Source of the DNA: Aquificaceae bacterium
Lineage (GTDB): Bacteria; Aquificota; Aquificia; Aquificales; Aquificaceae
DNA: 14,460 nt
Reading direction: 5' to 3'
Assembly: GCA_015490105.1 (NCBI GenBank)
Contig: WFYK01000146.1
Location: forward strand, 1 to 14,460
Part shown: positions 6,300 through 13,644 of the stretch, piece after piece
Layout: the number at the start of each line of letters is the position of its first letter
Position numbering within the stretch: the first letter of the stretch is position 1
Program-made: the position numbers and the translations under genes
The notes under the pieces: generated by a model
Databases searched by the model: none
The model's input: only the letters and a program-made list of their open reading frames with translations
Told to the model about the DNA's origin: nothing

Positions 6300-8015
6300 A
6301 TGGAAGAAACGAGACTGGAAAAACTCCAAAAGCTCAGATCCTCGGGTATAAACCCCTACCCTTACCGCTTTAACACTACCCACACCTTAGGTCAGCTGAG
6401 GGCCCTCTTTGAAAGGGATCCCGAAGGAGAGAAGGTAGTAGTAAGGGGGAAAGCAAAGAGGGTTTCCAAAAAGGATGATGAATTTGTTGTAAGACTTGCT
6501 TCAGACAGCGGTGTGGAGATACTGGTCTTTACATCGGAAAAAGATATAAAAGCCGGAGAAACTTACACCTTCGAAGGTAGGCTCGAAAGGATAGAAGGAA
6601 AACTCAGCGTTGTAGATGCCAAGCTATCTCAAGGAGAAGCTGAACCTATAGAAGAGGTGAAAGCCAAATACGACGATGACCCTTCAGGGTTTGAAACCTC
6701 CACCGCGGGAAGGATCGTTTCTCTTAGGACTATGGGTAAAGCTATCTTCGGACACCTTCAAGATATCACCGGGAGGATACAGATATACGTTCGGAAAGAC
6801 GTTGTGGGTGACGAAGCCTTTAAGTTTTTTAACGAGTTTGTAGACCTTGGAGATATTTTAGGGGTTGAAGGGACCCTTTTCAGAACCAATACCGGTGAGC
6901 TCACCGTAGAGGTAAAGAGATTTCAGCTCCTGAGTAAGTGTCTTCATCCCCTGCCTGAAAAGTGGCACGGGCTGAGGGACGTTGAGGTCAGATACAGACA
7001 GAGATACTTAGACCTAATAGCAAACCCTGAAGCAAGAAGAGTGTTTCTTCTGAGAAGTAAGGTGATAAGCGAGATAAGAAAGTTTTTAGAGGAGAACGAC
7101 TTCGTTGAGGTGGAAACCCCGATCCTTCAGCAGGTAGCAAGCGGTGCAAACGCAAAACCTTTTATAACCCACCACAACTACCTTGATATGGACCTATACC
7201 TTAGGATAGCTCCGGAGCTCTATCTAAAACGGCTCATAGTGGGGGGATTCTTGAGGGTTTTTGAGATAGGCAAGAACTTCAGAAACGAAGGTGTGGACAG
7301 AACCCACAATCCGGAATTTACCATGATCGAATTCTACGTAGCTTACTGGGACTACACGGACCTTATGAAGTTCACAGAAAAGCTGTTCGAGAGGGTTCTT
7401 CGCAATACTTTGGGGACACTGAAAGTTAACTACATGGGAACAGAAATAGACTTTACCCCGCCCTTTAGGAAGGTCTCTTACTTTGAACTTCTTGAAAGGA
7501 GAACGGGAAAAAGCAAGGAGTTTTTCCTAAAGGATTTAGAAGGGGTTAGGAAACTCGCGAGGGAACTTGAAATCCAAAACTACGAAAAACTCACCCACGC
7601 CAAGCTCATCGACAAGATCTTCGAGAAGGTAGCGGAAGGGGATTTGATCCAACCCACGTTTGTAGTAGATTTCCCCAAAATACTTTCTCCTCTTGCCAAA
7701 ACCCACAGGGAAGATCCGGATCTGGTCGAGAGGTTTGAGCTTATCGTAGCTTCTTACGAGGTAGCCAACGCCTATACGGAGCTGAACGATCCTCAAGATC
7801 AGAGGGAGCGTTTCTTGGAACAGCTCAAGGAAAGGGAACTCGGAGATGAAGAAGCTATGGAGATGGACGAAGATTTTGTAAGGGCTCTCGAATACGGTAT
7901 GCCTCCCACCGCGGGAGAAGGTATAGGTATAGACAGGCTGGTTATGATACTGAGTGGAACGGACACGATAAGGGACGTTATCCTCTTCCCCCATATGAGG
8001 AAAAAGGATGAGTGA
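6300..8015 (+). CDS. lysS: Lysyl-tRNA synthetase, class II, with an extra OB-like module
   Basis: A 571-residue enzyme that charges tRNA-Lys with lysine. The N-terminus RLEKLQKLRSSGINPYPYRF is typical of bacterial LysRS. The canonical anticodon-binding OB fold begins at about residue 134 (TAGRIVSLRTMGKAIFGHLQD) and runs to about 211. Between the N-terminal helix and this fold lie about 80 extra residues (about 43-115) with an OB-like strand pattern, making the protein some 70 residues longer than ordinary bacterial LysRS. The catalytic core has motif 2 at about 319-344 (EIGKNFRNEGVDRTHNPEFT) and motif 3 at about 541-566 (GIGIDRLVMI, then DVILFPH). The start ATG has no Shine-Dalgarno sequence but sits ten bases from a TATAAT. 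Its end overlaps pyrE by eight bases. Enzyme identity is certain; the role of the insert is unknown. Confidence 0.97.
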   Translation: MEETRLEKLQKLRSSGINPYPYRFNTTHTLGQLRALFERDPEGEKVVVRGKAKRVSKKDDEFVVRLASDSGVEILVFTSEKDIKAGETYTFEGRLERIEGKLSVVDAKLSQGEAEPIEEVKAKYDDDPSGFETSTAGRIVSLRTMGKAIFGHLQDITGRIQIYVRKDVVGDEAFKFFNEFVDLGDILGVEGTLFRTNTGELTVEVKRFQLLSKCLHPLPEKWHGLRDVEVRYRQRYLDLIANPEARRVFLLRSKVISEIRKFLEENDFVEVETPILQQVASGANAKPFITHHNYLDMDLYLRIAPELYLKRLIVGGFLRVFEIGKNFRNEGVDRTHNPEFTMIEFYVAYWDYTDLMKFTEKLFERVLRNTLGTLKVNYMGTEIDFTPPFRKVSYFELLERRTGKSKEFFLKDLEGVRKLARELEIQNYEKLTHAKLIDKIFEKVAEGDLIQPTFVVDFPKILSPLAKTHREDPDLVERFELIVASYEVANAYTELNDPQDQRERFLEQLKERELGDEEAMEMDEDFVRALEYGMPPTAGEGIGIDRLVMILSGTDTIRDVILFPHMRKKDE

Positions 8016-8544
8016 TTTGAAAGAGCTTATAAAGGAACGCTGTCTGAAGGTGGCTGATGAACCCACCTTTAAACTTGCCTCTGGGAAGCTGAGCAGGTTT
8101 TACATAGATCTCAAGCGGATCACATTCGATCCTCAGGCAGTCCTTCTCCTCGGAACCGAAATGTGGAATCTCGTCAAGGATTTTAATCCCGAAGGTGTAG
8201 GAGGTCTCACCCTCGGAGCGGACCCTATAGCCTACGCGGTAAGTTTTGTCTCTCTTCAGAAGGGAAACCCCATCAAACCCTTCGTTGTCAGAAAAGAGCC
8301 TAAAGATCACGGAACGGGAAAGCAGATAGAGGGGCTTCTGGAAAGGGGTAGCAGGGTTGCGGTTTTAGAGGATGTGGTCACTACGGGTGGTTCCGCTCTC
8401 AAAGCGGTCAGGGCTTGCAGGAGGGAAGGCTTGGAAGTTATAGGTGTCTTCGCTGTAGTGGATAGGGAAGAGGGCGGAAGGGAAAACTTAAAGTCCGAGG
8501 GTGTGGAACTTTACAGTCTCTTCAAACTCTCGGATCTTCTCTGA
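8008..8544 (+). CDS. pyrE: Orotate phosphoribosyltransferase
   Basis: A 178-residue enzyme that joins orotate to PRPP to give orotidine 5'-phosphate, the step after PyrD. The PRPP-binding signature is VAVLEDVVTTGGSALKAV (117-134), with the acidic pair E121-D122. The flexible catalytic loop RKEPKDHGTGKQIEG (95-109) carries K96, K99 and H101. FYIDLKRI (31-38) is the orotate-binding N-terminal region. The length matches the short form of the family. ATG 8008 lies inside the last codons of lysS, with GAGG at 7997-8000 as ribosome site, so translation is probably coupled. Pairing with lysS rather than with other pyr genes fits the scattered operons of Aquificales. Confidence 0.95.
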   Translation: MSDLKELIKERCLKVADEPTFKLASGKLSRFYIDLKRITFDPQAVLLLGTEMWNLVKDFNPEGVGGLTLGADPIAYAVSFVSLQKGNPIKPFVVRKEPKDHGTGKQIEGLLERGSRVAVLEDVVTTGGSALKAVRACRREGLEVIGVFAVVDREEGGRENLKSEGVELYSLFKLSDLL

Positions 8545-8558
8545 AGCCTCTTAGGGGT

Positions 8559-8591
8559 TAATATATTTTTCTCTGACGAGCGGAAGAGGTG
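8559..8591 (+). promoter_or_regulatory. Possible -10 box and ribosome binding site of infB
   Basis: The 51-base gap between pyrE and infB holds an AT-rich TAATAT (8559-8564) that could be a -10 box, without a convincing -35 box, and a clear ribosome site GAGGTG (8586-8591) four bases before ATG 8596. infB may therefore have its own promoter in addition to read-through from lysS-pyrE. Confidence 0.4.
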
Positions 8592-8595
8592 AAAG

Positions 8596-10929
8596 ATGGC
8601 AGGCAAAAGGGTAAGAGACGTTGCTAAGGAACTGGGGATCTCCGTTAAAGAACTTACCGATTTTCTAAAAAAGTGGAGACCGGAAAAGAAGTGGACCGCC
8701 TCCCACGGGGTAGATGAAGAGGTTTTGGATCTGATTTACGAAGCCTACGGGCACCCGGATCAAAAAGAAGAACGAACGGGAGAGGATCAAAAGCAGATAC
8801 TTCAAACTGTGGAAGAGGAAGAACAGATCGTTGTAGAGGAAAAGCCTATAGAGGAGGTTGTAAGAGAAAGCCTCGGGAAAAAAGAGGAGGAAATAAAGGA
8901 AGAAAAGCCCAAGGAGGATATACCTCAGAAAAGGAGGGATAGAAAACCACCTAAAGCTAAAAAGCCCCCCGTGAAGAAGTCGCCTCCACCACCTCCACCT
9001 AAGCCTAAAGAGGAGAAACCCCAAGAAGCGCCCAAGGCAAAAGAAGAGAAGAAAAAGGAAAAGATCTCGAAAGAAGAGGAGAAGGTCCTCAAGAAGTTAG
9101 AACAGCAGATGGAACGGGAGCGCAGGAAGGAAGAGAAAAGGAAAAAGAAAGAGGAGAAAAAGGAAGATGAAATCAAGATTATAGAAATACCCGAAGGCAT
9201 CACAGTAAGGGAGCTGGCGGAACTGTTAGATGTTCCCGCCAACAAAGTTATAGCGGAGCTTATGAAAAGAGGTGTGCTTGCAACTATAAACCAACAGGTT
9301 CCTCAGGAGGTGGCGGTTGAAGTTGCGGAGGCCTTCGGCTTTTTGGCGGAGGCTAAAAAAGAGGAAGAAGATGTAGAGAAGATCCTCCTCGAAGAAGAGC
9401 CTGACAAACCAGAAGATCTCAAGCCCAGACCCCCCATAGTTGTAGTTATGGGTCACGTTGATCACGGAAAGACCACCCTTCTTGACACAATACGAAAAAC
9501 CAACGTAGCCCAGAAGGAAAAGGGAGGTATCACTCAGCACATAGGTGCTTACCAAGTCAAGCTTCCCGACGGCAAGGTAATAACCTTTCTGGACACACCC
9601 GGACACGAAGCTTTCACTTCCCTAAGAGCGAGGGGTGCTCAGATCACTGACATAGCGGTTCTGGTAGTTGCTGCGGACGACGGTGTTATGCCTCAAACCA
9701 TAGAAGCTATAAACCACGCGAAGGCTTTTAACGTTCCCATAATCGTTGCGGTCAATAAGATAGACAAACCGGAAGCGGATCCTATGAAGGTCAGGCGTGA
9801 ACTCTCCGAGCACGGCCTTATACCCGAAGACTGGGGCGGAGATACCATCTTCGTAGATGTATCCGCAAAGACTGGACAAAACGTCGATCAGCTCCTCGAA
9901 ATGATCACACTGCTGGCGGAGATACTGGAACTTAAAGCTAACCCCAACAAGAGGGCCAAAGGTGTAATAATAGAGACAAAACTCGACAGAAAGAAGGGAC
10001 CCACAGGAACGGTTATAGTGCAAGAAGGGACACTCAAAGTAGGGGATATATTCGTTGCGGGGGCAACTTACGGTAGAGTCAGAGCTATGTTCGATGATAA
10101 GGGAAGGCAAGTAAAGGAAGCGGGACCTTCCATGCCCGTTGAGGTTTTAGGTTTTGAAGACCTTCCTCAAGCGGGAGATACCCTCGTTGTCGTAGAAAGC
10201 GAAAGAAAAGCCCGTGAGATAGCGGAGAAGATCAAAGAAAAGAGGGAAAAAGAAGAAAAAGCTACTCAGAGCGTAAGGCTCGAAGATATCTACAAAAAGA
10301 TTCAGGCAGGGGAAACCAAAGAGCTACTCGTTATCCTCAAAACCGACACTATGGGATCCTTAGAGGCTCTGAGGAAAGCCCTCGAAGAACTCTCCACGGA
10401 TGAAGTAACCGTTCGTATAATCCACGGAGCGGTAGGGGGTATAACCGAGAACGATGTGATGCTTGCCAAGGCTTCAGGTGCGGTGATCATAGGTTTTAAC
10501 ACGCGTCCCGATCCCAAAGCGAGGGAGCTTATAGAACAGGAGAAAGTGGACGTTCGTATGTATGGAATCATCTATCAGGTTATAGATGATGTCAAGAAAG
10601 CTCTCGAAGGCCTGCTGGAGCCCATAGAGAGGGAGGAGATCCTCGGAACCGCAGAGGTCAGGGCTACCTTCAAAATAAAGAAGGTGGGAACCGTTGCGGG
10701 TTGCTACGTTGTGGAAGGTAAAGTAGTAAGAGGTGCGAAGGCAAGGCTCGTTAGGGACGGCGTTGTCGTATACGACGGAGAGATAGAAAGTCTGAAGAGG
10801 TTTAAGGACGATGTCCAGGAAGTGGTTAAAGGCTATGAGTGCGGTATAAAGCTTAAAGATTTCAACGATGTGAAAGTAGGTGATCTTATAGAATGCTACG
10901 AGATCAAGTTAGAGAAAAGGTCTCTTTAA
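8596..10929 (+). CDS. infB: Translation initiation factor IF-2
   Basis: A 777-residue GTPase that brings formyl-Met-tRNA to the 30S subunit and promotes subunit joining. An IF2_N module is at about 3-50 (KRVRDVAKELGISVKELTDF) and a second one at about 199-250 (GITVRELAELLDVPANKVIA). Between them lies a Lys/Glu/Pro-rich linker at about 54-195 with six consecutive prolines at 130-135. The G domain shows GHVDHGKT (286-293), switch I KGGITQHIG (309-317), DTPGH (333-337), NKID (387-390) and SAK (423-425). Domain II and the C1/C2 domains follow; C2, the initiator-tRNA binding part, includes GTAEVRATFKIKKVGTVAGC. All key residues are present, so the protein should be fully active. The 3' end overlaps queE by 37 bases. 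Confidence 0.98.
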   Translation: MAGKRVRDVAKELGISVKELTDFLKKWRPEKKWTASHGVDEEVLDLIYEAYGHPDQKEERTGEDQKQILQTVEEEEQIVVEEKPIEEVVRESLGKKEEEIKEEKPKEDIPQKRRDRKPPKAKKPPVKKSPPPPPPKPKEEKPQEAPKAKEEKKKEKISKEEEKVLKKLEQQMERERRKEEKRKKKEEKKEDEIKIIEIPEGITVRELAELLDVPANKVIAELMKRGVLATINQQVPQEVAVEVAEAFGFLAEAKKEEEDVEKILLEEEPDKPEDLKPRPPIVVVMGHVDHGKTTLLDTIRKTNVAQKEKGGITQHIGAYQVKLPDGKVITFLDTPGHEAFTSLRARGAQITDIAVLVVAADDGVMPQTIEAINHAKAFNVPIIVAVNKIDKPEADPMKVRRELSEHGLIPEDWGGDTIFVDVSAKTGQNVDQLLEMITLLAEILELKANPNKRAKGVIIETKLDRKKGPTGTVIVQEGTLKVGDIFVAGATYGRVRAMFDDKGRQVKEAGPSMPVEVLGFEDLPQAGDTLVVVESERKAREIAEKIKEKREKEEKATQSVRLEDIYKKIQAGETKELLVILKTDTMGSLEALRKALEELSTDEVTVRIIHGAVGGITENDVMLAKASGAVIIGFNTRPDPKARELIEQEKVDVRMYGIIYQVIDDVKKALEGLLEPIEREEILGTAEVRATFKIKKVGTVAGCYVVEGKVVRGAKARLVRDGVVVYDGEIESLKRFKDDVQEVVKGYECGIKLKDFNDVKVGDLIECYEIKLEKRSL

Positions 10930-11549
10930 GGATAAACGAGATATACAGATCCATTCAGGGAGAGGGTTTGCTTGTAGGAACACCTTCCGTTTTTGTTCGG
11001 TTCCAAGGATGTAATTTGCGCTGTCCTTGGTGCGATCAGCCTGAAGCTCTAAGTTTCGGGGGACCTTCTATATCTTTGGAGGAAGTCATTCAAAGGGTTT
11101 CTTCCCTCGGTCCAAAGCATGTGGTAATCACAGGAGGTGAGCCTTTAGCCCACCGTGAAGTAGTGGATCTTGCAAGGGAGCTTTTGAAAAGAGGCTTCAG
11201 CGTTCAGATAGAAACTAACGGGACCCTCTGGCCAGATGGCCTTGAAGATGTAGCAAACCGTTTGCACATAACCTGCTCACCCAAGGCTGTTGCAGATTTC
11301 AAGGTGGATCCCCGCATCTTAAAATGGGCTAAAGAGTTAAAGTTCGTGGTAGACGAAGTTCTAAAAGCTGAAGATCTATTAAGACCTGAATTCCATAGGT
11401 TTTTATCCCAAGGGAAGGTAGTTCTTCAACCTGAAAGCAACAGAAAAGAGATGTTACTGAAAGCCCTAAGTTTGCAGGAAGATCTTTTGAGCAAAGGGTT
11501 TCAGGTCAGGGTAATACCTCAGGTTCACAAGTTTTTAGGTGTTCCATAA
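10893..11549 (+). CDS. queE: 7-carboxy-7-deazaguanine synthase (radical SAM), queuosine pathway
   Basis: A 218-residue radical SAM enzyme that contracts 6-carboxytetrahydropterin to 7-carboxy-7-deazaguanine, a precursor of queuosine in tRNA. The family start RINEIYRSIQGEG (13-25) is followed by the 4Fe-4S cluster motif CNLRCPWC (C40, C44, C47) and the SAM-binding TGGEPL (80-85), with IETNGT (106-111) as the next strand. The C-terminus QPESN...VIPQVHKFLGVP is typical. After the cluster the sequence is DQPEAL, where I would expect DTxYA. ATG 10893 lies inside infB, and no ATG, GTG or TTG occurs between it and the conserved INEIY, so the 37-base overlap looks real. A weak AGGTGAT lies 11 bases upstream. 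No other que genes are in the window. Family call is firm; the exact substrate is slightly less certain. Confidence 0.88.
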   Translation: MLRDQVREKVSLRINEIYRSIQGEGLLVGTPSVFVRFQGCNLRCPWCDQPEALSFGGPSISLEEVIQRVSSLGPKHVVITGGEPLAHREVVDLARELLKRGFSVQIETNGTLWPDGLEDVANRLHITCSPKAVADFKVDPRILKWAKELKFVVDEVLKAEDLLRPEFHRFLSQGKVVLQPESNRKEMLLKALSLQEDLLSKGFQVRVIPQVHKFLGVP

Positions 11550-11552
11550 GTT

Positions 11553-12146
11553 ATGGGTCAAAATGCGGATATAGTAAGAATAGCTTTTCAAGAACTGGAT
11601 CGGCTGATAGAAGATGCGGTCAAAGAAAAAAGGGTAGCTTGTGAAAAGGGTTGTTATTTTTGTTGTCTTGGAGTGGTTCTGCTTTTGAGTAAAGCTGAAA
11701 TTACCCTTTTGGCGGAATTTTTAAACTCACTTCCTTTAAAGGAAAGGAAAAAGTTAGGCTCTCGCTTCAGAAAGTATGTTAAGGTTTGTGTAGACACCTT
11801 TAAAGAGGTAGGTGGGTATTCCTTTGACAAGATACCTCTGGTGAGCTCCCTGTATATAAATGAGTTACCCTGCCCTTTCCTTGAGGAAGGAGAGTGCAAA
11901 GTTTACCCTGTCCGTCCTGCTATGTGCAGGCTTACTTTATCCGAGAACAAGCAAGCCTGTGAAAAGGATTGGAAAGATCCTCTCTCGATGACTTGGTCAA
12001 GAGAGGTGCTTCCCTTTATAGAGGAAGTAAAAAGCAGAGTCTTCCCCCGCTGGAGTTTTTCGCAAGAGATCCTCGAAAATACCTCCTTTATAGGTGACGT
12101 CCTTACATACGATCCCTTCAAAAAGATTTTTCTTTTGAGGGTTTAA
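11553..12146 (+). CDS. YkgJ-family cysteine-cluster protein
   Basis: A 197-residue protein with the pattern of the YkgJ/FliB-like putative zinc- or iron-binding family. The first group is ACEKGCYFCC (C30, C34, C37, C38), and the second is CPFLEEGECKVYPVRPAMCR (C107, C115, C125), followed by C136. The YPVRPxxCR stretch is the most diagnostic. Such proteins are presumed to bind a metal or iron-sulfur cluster through these cysteines; their roles are mostly undefined. Some relatives act with protein methylation or metal handling. The gene starts three bases after the queE stop with no clear Shine-Dalgarno sequence, so it is probably translated from the same message. No membrane segment is seen. 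Confidence 0.82.
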   Translation: MGQNADIVRIAFQELDRLIEDAVKEKRVACEKGCYFCCLGVVLLLSKAEITLLAEFLNSLPLKERKKLGSRFRKYVKVCVDTFKEVGGYSFDKIPLVSSLYINELPCPFLEEGECKVYPVRPAMCRLTLSENKQACEKDWKDPLSMTWSREVLPFIEEVKSRVFPRWSFSQEILENTSFIGDVLTYDPFKKIFLLRV

Positions 12147-12150
12147 TCGC

Positions 12151-12156
12151 TAAACT
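12151..12156 (+). promoter_or_regulatory. Possible -10 box before gspL
   Basis: TAAACT, the same hexamer as in the HAMP operon promoter, ends seven bases before ATG 12164. That would give a nearly leaderless transcript, and no Shine-Dalgarno sequence precedes the ATG. No good -35 box is seen at 16-18 bases, so the call is weak. The 17-base gap may simply be an intergenic spacer within a longer operon. Confidence 0.3.
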
Positions 12157-12163
12157 AACACTG

Positions 12164-13243
12164 ATGATATTTACGGGTGTGGATGGGAACAGAACCTTCA
12201 GTGTAGACTTTAACAGAATCAGGAGATCTTGGAAACCCACTTCTAAAGGCGGGAAGCGTATTTACGTTATACCATCCGATAAGGTCTTCGTTAAAAAGGA
12301 AGAAAGTCCCGTAAAGGATATATACGACTTGAGGAGAGCTTTGTCGATAGAAGTGGAAGAAAAGTTCGGTCCTTCTTTATGGGATGTGGAGTTAAGAGGT
12401 CATATCTACTGTCTTGCGGTGGCAAAGGACTTTGAAAAACCCTCGGACGCTTACGCTTTGGATCCCGAAGTGTTTTCTTTAGCAAGGGCTCTTGTTTCCT
12501 TCGGTGTGAGTGATGGGCAAGTTCTTGATTTGGGAAGACGGAAAACAACCTTTGTGGAAGTAGTAGATAAGGATCTAAAAAGCTATAGGGTCCTTTTAAG
12601 GGGTTGGGAAAGTGTGTCTGGAGACGAAAAGGAGTTTTTGAGATCCTTAATTTCCTCCTTAGGTGTTTCTTTAAAAGAGCCTTTTTTATGCGGTAGCGGT
12701 TCTAAACTGAAGGGTGTAGAAGAGGTTTTGGGGAAGGTGAAAAGGTTCGAGGGTATAGATCCGGAACTTGTCAGTGCCTACGGTGCTTCCCTCAAGTATG
12801 TTTACAGAGACTGCTCTCCCGATTTTGTGGAGGAAGAGGTTTCTCAAAAGGAACTTAAAAAGGTAGGTATTGCGCTTTTAGGAGGTGTTGCCCTCTATCT
12901 GGGAGGTCTAATAGGTGCTCAGGAATCTCTAAAGGTCTTTACGAAGAAGATCAGGAATACGGAGAAGACCCTATTCAGTGAAGTCTTCCCCAACACCCCG
13001 CCGGTAGCGGTAAGGGATCAGGTCAAAACCTTAATAAGGGTCCCCACCTACAGCTTTTCTAAAAAACTGCAGGCTTTGGGGAATTCTTTGCCTGAGGGAG
13101 CCAAGATCTTTTCCTTAGAATACTCACAGGGTAAGTTGAAAGTGAAGGGTGAGGTCAAGGACAGGGAGTCCTTGAAGGACCTGAGCGTCGAAAGCTTGAA
13201 AAAGACACCTCAGGGGACCTATGAATTCGAGGTGGTTTTCTGA
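12164..13243 (+). CDS. gspL: Type II secretion inner-membrane platform protein GspL-like
   Basis: A 359-residue bitopic membrane protein. Residues about 1-215 look like the actin-like (PilM/GspL) cytoplasmic domain, with a VLDLGRRKTTFVEV phosphate-loop-like stretch (120-133) and ELVSAYGASLKYV (201-213) near its end. One membrane span lies at about 233-252. A periplasmic part follows: a helix with SEVFPNTPPVAVRDQVKTLI (272-291), which matches the post-membrane region of GspL, and then a ferredoxin-like beta-alpha-beta end (about 312-359). In type II secretion GspL links the GspE ATPase to the pseudopilus through GspM. In type IV pili the same parts are split into PilM and PilN, so the fused form argues for GspL. 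The downstream gene resembles GspM and starts within the stop codon. Sequence identity to known GspL is clearly low; the call rests on architecture and pairing. Confidence 0.72.
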   Translation: MIFTGVDGNRTFSVDFNRIRRSWKPTSKGGKRIYVIPSDKVFVKKEESPVKDIYDLRRALSIEVEEKFGPSLWDVELRGHIYCLAVAKDFEKPSDAYALDPEVFSLARALVSFGVSDGQVLDLGRRKTTFVEVVDKDLKSYRVLLRGWESVSGDEKEFLRSLISSLGVSLKEPFLCGSGSKLKGVEEVLGKVKRFEGIDPELVSAYGASLKYVYRDCSPDFVEEEVSQKELKKVGIALLGGVALYLGGLIGAQESLKVFTKKIRNTEKTLFSEVFPNTPPVAVRDQVKTLIRVPTYSFSKKLQALGNSLPEGAKIFSLEYSQGKLKVKGEVKDRESLKDLSVESLKKTPQGTYEFEVVF

Positions 13244-13644
13244 TGTTCAAGCGTATAAAAAGGAGAACCGTTATACTCGTGCTTTTGGGCGTATTTGCTC
13301 TCCTGACTATGGACGCTTTCTTGAGGGTAAGCGACTTTAAGAATACCCTTCTTAGGGAATATTTATCCCATGAGGAGTTTCTTAAAAACCTGCGTATGGC
13401 TAAAACTTTCAAGCGTGAGATTCCCTCTGAAGACGAAGTAGAGCGGATTTTCTTAAACGTAGGGATAGAACCCTCTAAGGTGGAGAGGACGGGAGTCGGG
13501 GTCAGGATCGTTGCGGATGAGGTCGAGTGGTTCAAGATACCTAAGCTCGTGGTTGATCTCGAAGAGAGGTTTGAAATTGAAAGCTTTAAAGCTCAGGATA
13601 ACACAGGAAAGGGGATCTTTGAGCTTGAGGTGATCGTAAAGTGA
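13243..13644 (+). CDS. gspM: Type II secretion protein GspM-like
   Basis: A 133-residue protein with a basic N-terminus (FKRIKRR), one membrane span at about 9-23, a periplasmic helix, and a C-terminal domain of about 75 residues with a beta-alpha-beta pattern like the ferredoxin-like fold of GspM (DEVERIFLNVGIEPSKVERT, then EVEWFKIPKLVVDLEERF). GspM binds GspL in the inner membrane and helps assemble the pseudopilus. Its ATG shares one base with the gspL stop (TGATG), so the two are translated together. It is shorter than typical GspM (about 160 residues). The assignment depends mainly on topology and on its place next to gspL; PilO/PilN-type proteins have a similar layout. Confidence 0.65.
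   Translation: MFKRIKRRTVILVLLGVFALLTMDAFLRVSDFKNTLLREYLSHEEFLKNLRMAKTFKREIPSEDEVERIFLNVGIEPSKVERTGVGVRIVADEVEWFKIPKLVVDLEERFEIESFKAQDNTGKGIFELEVIVK

Noticed and set aside
7536..8066. 176-residue minus-strand open frame across the lysS end
   Set aside because: Mirror of lysS motif 3 and the start of pyrE. Both of those proteins show full family signatures.
8760..9180. Repetitive-looking purine-rich stretch
   Set aside because: It is the Lys/Glu-rich linker of IF-2 coded by AAG/GAA/GAG codons. No regular spaced repeat, so not a CRISPR array or tandem DNA repeat.
9622..10110. 162-residue minus-strand open frame inside infB
   Set aside because: Antisense of the IF-2 G domain. No ribosome site and no protein family features.
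12164..13243. PilM of a type IV pilus
   Set aside because: PilM is wholly cytoplasmic. This protein continues into a membrane span and a periplasmic domain, and is followed by a GspM-like gene, which fits GspL better.
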